From positions 1 through 15,563 of the forward strand of contig CAILAO010000724.1 in the NCBI GenBank assembly GCA_903832105.1: 15,563 nt of DNA, given 5' to 3'. The position numbers and the translations under genes were made by a program. The DNA comes from an uncultured Pseudomonadota bacterium (lineage in GTDB: Bacteria > Bdellovibrionota_B > Oligoflexia > Oligoflexales > CAILAO01). Positions 12,901 to 15,563 of the stretch are shown here, in pieces (position 1 is the first letter of the stretch; each line of letters opens with the position of its first letter). The notes below the pieces were generated by a model, which ran no database searches, was not told the DNA's origin, and saw nothing but the letters and a program-made list of their open reading frames with translations.

Positions 12901-15563
12901 TCAAAAACGCGTCGGCCCCAAGAGTAACGTCGTCAATACGCTCACGAACCTTGGGTATTCGTCATATATGGGCGGCGAATATCACGAAGCACTCGCCTAC
13001 TTTGATCAAGCGGAGGAAGAATTTTTAGACTCAGGAAAGGCAAAAGAGAAAGAAAAAGTGGGCGATGATGGTAAAAAGGGTGGCGGCGATGAGGGAATCA
13101 ACGTATCTCTTGCTGGAGAAGCATCTGCAGCTAAGGGATTTGATGACTTTCGAAAGAGGCTTCTGATCGTCTCTTTCCGCGCTATGGTCTTTCGCGACAT
13201 AAAACGTTACGATCTCGCCGCGGCGACTTACGAAGACAAACTCAAAGCGCTCAGGGAGCGCGAGGAGTACCTTGATGACGAGGGCTCCCCGGCAGAGAAA
13301 AGAGCGAACTTCGAAGAAGAAGCGATTGTTAACAACAATTTGGGTGCGATATATTTAGCTTTAGGTGACTACGCAAAGGCTCGCGAAAAATACCTTGAAG
13401 CAAGTAGGCTTGCTTTGTCCATCAGACCTGATGAACAGAAAACCATGACCCGGGACGAATGGGTTAATCTCTTAAACTACGGCCGTGTCGAGTTAAGAAG
13501 AGCTCACCTCGGAGCGTTGCCGAAGGAACAGTATAACGAAGCTATGAAGGCATTGGATGGCGGCATAGAATCTCTTTCCAAAAGCTATCAAGAAGGGTCT
13601 AAAGCGGAAGGAAAGCCTCTCGCAAGACTGAAGGCCATCAAAGCCACCCTCGAAATTGTGAAGGACGCCGAAAAATGGCCGAAGATTGCGTCGACTCTCG
13701 AAGAATCAATTAAACTTCAAGCTGAACTTAATGAACCTATCGAAATGTTTTACGGGCCGGTTCTGGCGTATGAGACAGTGAAGATCGGTGATCCTGGAGC
13801 AGAAATTTCTGTCGTGTCGGTATCGAAGGCTGAAAAAAGTAGCGATTTTCAAGACTGGAAGCGATTTAGCGAAGGAGGTCAATGGTCGAAGGCGGTTCAA
13901 TCACTTGAGAAGAGAGTGTTTACTCAAGCGTCTTCGTCCGAAGAAAAAAAGGAACCACAGGCGCAGATTGACATGACGAAAAAGTATGTCTCGGCATTTC
14001 GCACTGCAGCATTATCCAGGGGATTTCTCGAATGGAAGTATCATGCGCTAAATCATAATTGGAAGGAAGCCTTTCAGTCATTAGAAAAAGAGATTGGCGC
14101 AGGTGGAGTCTTGAATACCCCAACTGATCGATATACAGCGAGAATGATCTTCGAAAAATATTTTGCGAGCGAGATGTCTCAAGGCGATGCACAAAAGCTC
14201 TATGTACTTCTTAGAAGATATCTGCTCCTGAAGGCGACAGATCTCGCGGGACGCGTCCTTCAGCAAATGAACACGCCTTTAGCTAGCAAGAAGCCTGAGA
14301 TGCCGATAGCGGTGAAAAACCTGCTAACCTTAAAAGAGACAGATAAGATTGCAAAAGCTTTAAAAGATAACGAAGCTGTGCTCACCATTCATCGAAGCCT
14401 CGACGGGACTGTTTGGTGGTTTGGGCAAGGATTTGACGGTGTGGCTTTTAAGGCGGAGCGTATTGACGATGCAAAAGTTAGAGATCCGGAGTTTTACGTT
14501 CAAAACATTGCAAAGAGCGACTGGGCCGCGGCACGCCTTCAAAAAGGGGGACGCGTCTATATTGCCGCGAGCGAAGAAATGTTTAACGTTCCTTGGGAAG
14601 AGGTCTTCACGAAGGGAGAAAAGGGTGGGGTTCGCTATCCAATAGCCTTTACTCCGTCTCCTGACTTTTTGCCCACTTTTTTTGACATGAGAAAACTGGC
14701 TAAAATGACACTCGGTCATGTTCCGTTCGCCTCGTTTAGAAATCCTGATGAAATCAAAGAAAGCAATGCTGTTCGAGACTACCGCGCGATTGAAGCAATG
14801 CCGGACCGATCGATTGGCAGTGAATTCAAGAATTTTAACCTGATTCATATTGACTCCCCACTTCGTATAAGCGTTCTTGAAGCACACAACTCATGGGTTT
14901 TTGGCGGACTGGAAAAGAAATCAGACGCGGTAAGGTCCGATATTAGTCTAGGAGATTTTTGGAAGCTTCAGCTCGGGACGACTTCGTTTGTAGCATTTTC
15001 GAATATCAAAAAAGAGGGTTTATCTTCCGTCAGCGCTGATGATTGGGTTATGGTAACGCTCGCGATGGCGGGAAGCGGTGTTCCAAGCGCCGTCTATCAG
15101 ATAGCTGATGAGAAAAATAAGGTCGATTGGAAAGGCTTCTATAGTGTGCTGGAGGAGAATTCTGTAAGTGAAGCCGTCGCTTTATCCGCACTGCCTCTTC
15201 GCGTGCTAGGATATGCAGGTGTTCCAACGAGTGAGGAAGAATCTTTTGCTGAAGACCGGTTTGATCCCGCGCTCGAAGGAGCCCAAGATGCACAGGACGA
15301 CCAGGATTGGGGGAAAGCGGCAACTCTTTATAAAGAGGCTTTGTACTACGCAAAAAGACTTAAAAAGGAAAAAGACGTAGATAAGATTCTGGATGCTCTG
15401 GTGAAAGCGCTCTTTGTCACCAGAGACTATGCGGGAGCACTGCACTTCCAAAAGCAAGTCGCAGCGCGTGCCAAGCCGAAGGATGGAAAAGGGGATGCGC
15501 TTGAATATGCCGAAAAAACGCTCGATGCGGCTGTTCTCGCGGTCAGGGCGAATCATTTTGAAG
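9986..15563 (+). CDS. Giant secreted/lipoprotein: TolB-like propeller, TPR array, degenerate CHAT domain (right-truncated)
   Basis: The frame is open without a stop from the ATG at 9986 to the window edge, giving at least 1859 residues. The N-terminus (MRKFLTKFGLTLIVIFLCTC) is an export signal, probably a lipoprotein signal with Cys20, though L-C-T-C is an atypical lipobox. Residues about 45-325 hold six PD40/TolB-type blades, each with an (F/V)SPDG-like turn (e.g. 54, 96, 153, 196, 233 regions). Blade five carries a calcium-loop motif, D257-x-N-x-D-G-x-L-D-x-x-D268. Residues about 330-1450 are helical TPR repeats (clear ones near 694, 863, 980 and 1113), broken by a Lys/Gly-rich insert near 1035. 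Residues 1463-1745 resemble a CHAT domain but lack its His and Cys. More TPR-like helices follow from 1773. It starts 38 bases after the DUF1318 gene with only a poor ribosome-binding site, so coupling or low expression is possible. Function unknown; a scaffold for an envelope complex is my inference. Confidence 0.85.
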   Translation, partial: MRKFLTKFGLTLIVIFLCTCTSRKYLKEYDSIPTETGDRFVYPTQVTAGNDSSFSPDLSPNGAYAVYTSDKKGNKDIWEKSTSGGYARPLTFHSADDFSPVISPDAKKIAFVSRRRNAAGDIHILDLGFSLKRQLGNEESALNEIDNKKFENANPSWFPNSEKIVFTARLPGEVNPSIMTAELGNLEPHMLNDLKGNQPTVSPDGDKIAFVKSGAIHIYSMKDETVQKVTDGSFYQDGQPRFSVDGRFLYFIRYADDTNRDGKLDGDDNPTIWRLELAKQAVAKAELENFALAPFTSAVFATYSPQVRSPFLFFTLQSHGNLDLFKLPEWGQLKPYGTLEEVRQEFERRKNYFDKLFVLRAQQVKFLAEGKTAEAIDLILWELNLYVQEGRSVEAAKYKKKIAKNFSSREDVLALSEIATARLSLSPYAFPKFKGDLNDAVKVKIEQIYAKVQEISTKFSGQSGTNSSLPLARRVRGEVTQLEAEILAAKREYSAANKLMDVIAKEYEEDKALSAKASYFSALLAGVLSDKNVAVQLLQGTVRKYPSERETALLASNSAVLMTKEIASDASEDPLEYLVKLRDSSKDLPILPATAHLEIANYYIEKNNEVVATNELRQIVETYTDSPEVVLSTAAKLSELEEKSGRSDQAEEMLKKLNEALKNSKEEYKKEAKELLVDLIVHKGENMLKKKEPGMAIKEYRKALDLDPLNINAHRGLIDASFRRKTLEPLLEEYEIAADEHPESAEHLYIWGYAMTYEIDIANSTRGKLKAIDRCIQIMEEARQLNGQILHIHQTLGWLYLQKGHWQDKYFEEGGFIATPSQKYGMVKDFFGTGDPNWLELAIDSFLTAHFLTKEGSLDRANLALNLGQTYYELKSYKKSLDYYMERIEWLPIMPIRERKVEGVLFRRAGRAAFNIEELELAESLQRKALAVWEKENSDQDIAYSLDALALTLRELKRYKDSVVYYKRLLQIQKRVGPKSNVVNTLTNLGYSSYMGGEYHEALAYFDQAEEEFLDSGKAKEKEKVGDDGKKGGGDEGINVSLAGEASAAKGFDDFRKRLLIVSFRAMVFRDIKRYDLAAATYEDKLKALREREEYLDDEGSPAEKRANFEEEAIVNNNLGAIYLALGDYAKAREKYLEASRLALSIRPDEQKTMTRDEWVNLLNYGRVELRRAHLGALPKEQYNEAMKALDGGIESLSKSYQEGSKAEGKPLARLKAIKATLEIVKDAEKWPKIASTLEESIKLQAELNEPIEMFYGPVLAYETVKIGDPGAEISVVSVSKAEKSSDFQDWKRFSEGGQWSKAVQSLEKRVFTQASSSEEKKEPQAQIDMTKKYVSAFRTAALSRGFLEWKYHALNHNWKEAFQSLEKEIGAGGVLNTPTDRYTARMIFEKYFASEMSQGDAQKLYVLLRRYLLLKATDLAGRVLQQMNTPLASKKPEMPIAVKNLLTLKETDKIAKALKDNEAVLTIHRSLDGTVWWFGQGFDGVAFKAERIDDAKVRDPEFYVQNIAKSDWAAARLQKGGRVYIAASEEMFNVPWEEVFTKGEKGGVRYPIAFTPSPDFLPTFFDMRKLAKMTLGHVPFASFRNPDEIKESNAVRDYRAIEAMPDRSIGSEFKNFNLIHIDSPLRISVLEAHNSWVFGGLEKKSDAVRSDISLGDFWKLQLGTTSFVAFSNIKKEGLSSVSADDWVMVTLAMAGSGVPSAVYQIADEKNKVDWKGFYSVLEENSVSEAVALSALPLRVLGYAGVPTSEEESFAEDRFDPALEGAQDAQDDQDWGKAATLYKEALYYAKRLKKEKDVDKILDALVKALFVTRDYAGALHFQKQVAARAKPKDGKGDALEYAEKTLDAAVLAVRANHFE

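Noticed and set aside
14360..14887. A 175-residue minus-strand open frame, and several others across 9690-15556
   Set aside because: They lie opposite the giant plus-strand gene, whose frame is continuous with clear repeats and a good operon position. They lack ribosome-binding sites and recognisable domains.
14372..15563. Possible type III-E CRISPR TPR-CHAT protease (Csx29-like)
   Set aside because: No CRISPR array or cas gene in the window, the protein has an export signal and a propeller, and the CHAT catalytic residues are missing.

Overview
The window (about 15.6 kb, moderate G+C) comes from a Gram-negative, double-membraned bacterium. At least three proteins carry lipoprotein-type signal peptides, one has a cleavable Sec signal, and one large protein is an inner-membrane-anchored periplasmic AsmA/YdbH-like protein. 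Shine-Dalgarno sequences are strong and genes are tightly packed. The mix of a hyicolysin-like lipoprotein, secreted proteins of unknown function and a giant TPR lipoprotein would suit the Bdellovibrionota/Oligoflexia or another former deltaproteobacterial group. That placement is inference only; there is no rRNA or other marker gene here.

Layout. (1) 1-274, minus: start of a membrane-anchored or lipoprotein-like gene cut by the left edge. (2) 519-1652, plus: CorA magnesium/cobalt channel behind a recognisable promoter. (3) 1850-2131, plus: an HU-family DNA-binding protein with a clear intrinsic terminator. (4) 2242-2481: a non-coding 240-bp nested inverted repeat, either a MITE-like element or a large structured RNA. 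(5) 5349-2560, minus: a compact three-gene operon of secreted proteins, in order a Cys-rich (possibly Kazal-like) lipoprotein, a lipoprotein with an HExxH zinc-metallopeptidase motif, and a periplasmic protein that looks internally duplicated. (6) 5575 to the right edge, plus: an envelope operon, namely a 1253-residue AsmA/YdbH-like protein, a DUF1318 (YdbL-like) lipoprotein, and a protein of at least 1859 residues that is still open at the window end.

The AsmA-like plus DUF1318 pair resembles the E. coli ydbH-ynbE-ydbL locus, which makes an intermembrane lipid-transport bridge. No separate YnbE-size lipoprotein is present. The giant third protein combines a signal peptide, a TolB-type (PD40) beta-propeller with a calcium-loop motif, a very long TPR region, a CHAT (caspase-like) fold in which both catalytic residues look replaced, and further TPRs. 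It is the most unusual object in the window. Whether it works with the envelope bridge is inference from gene order.
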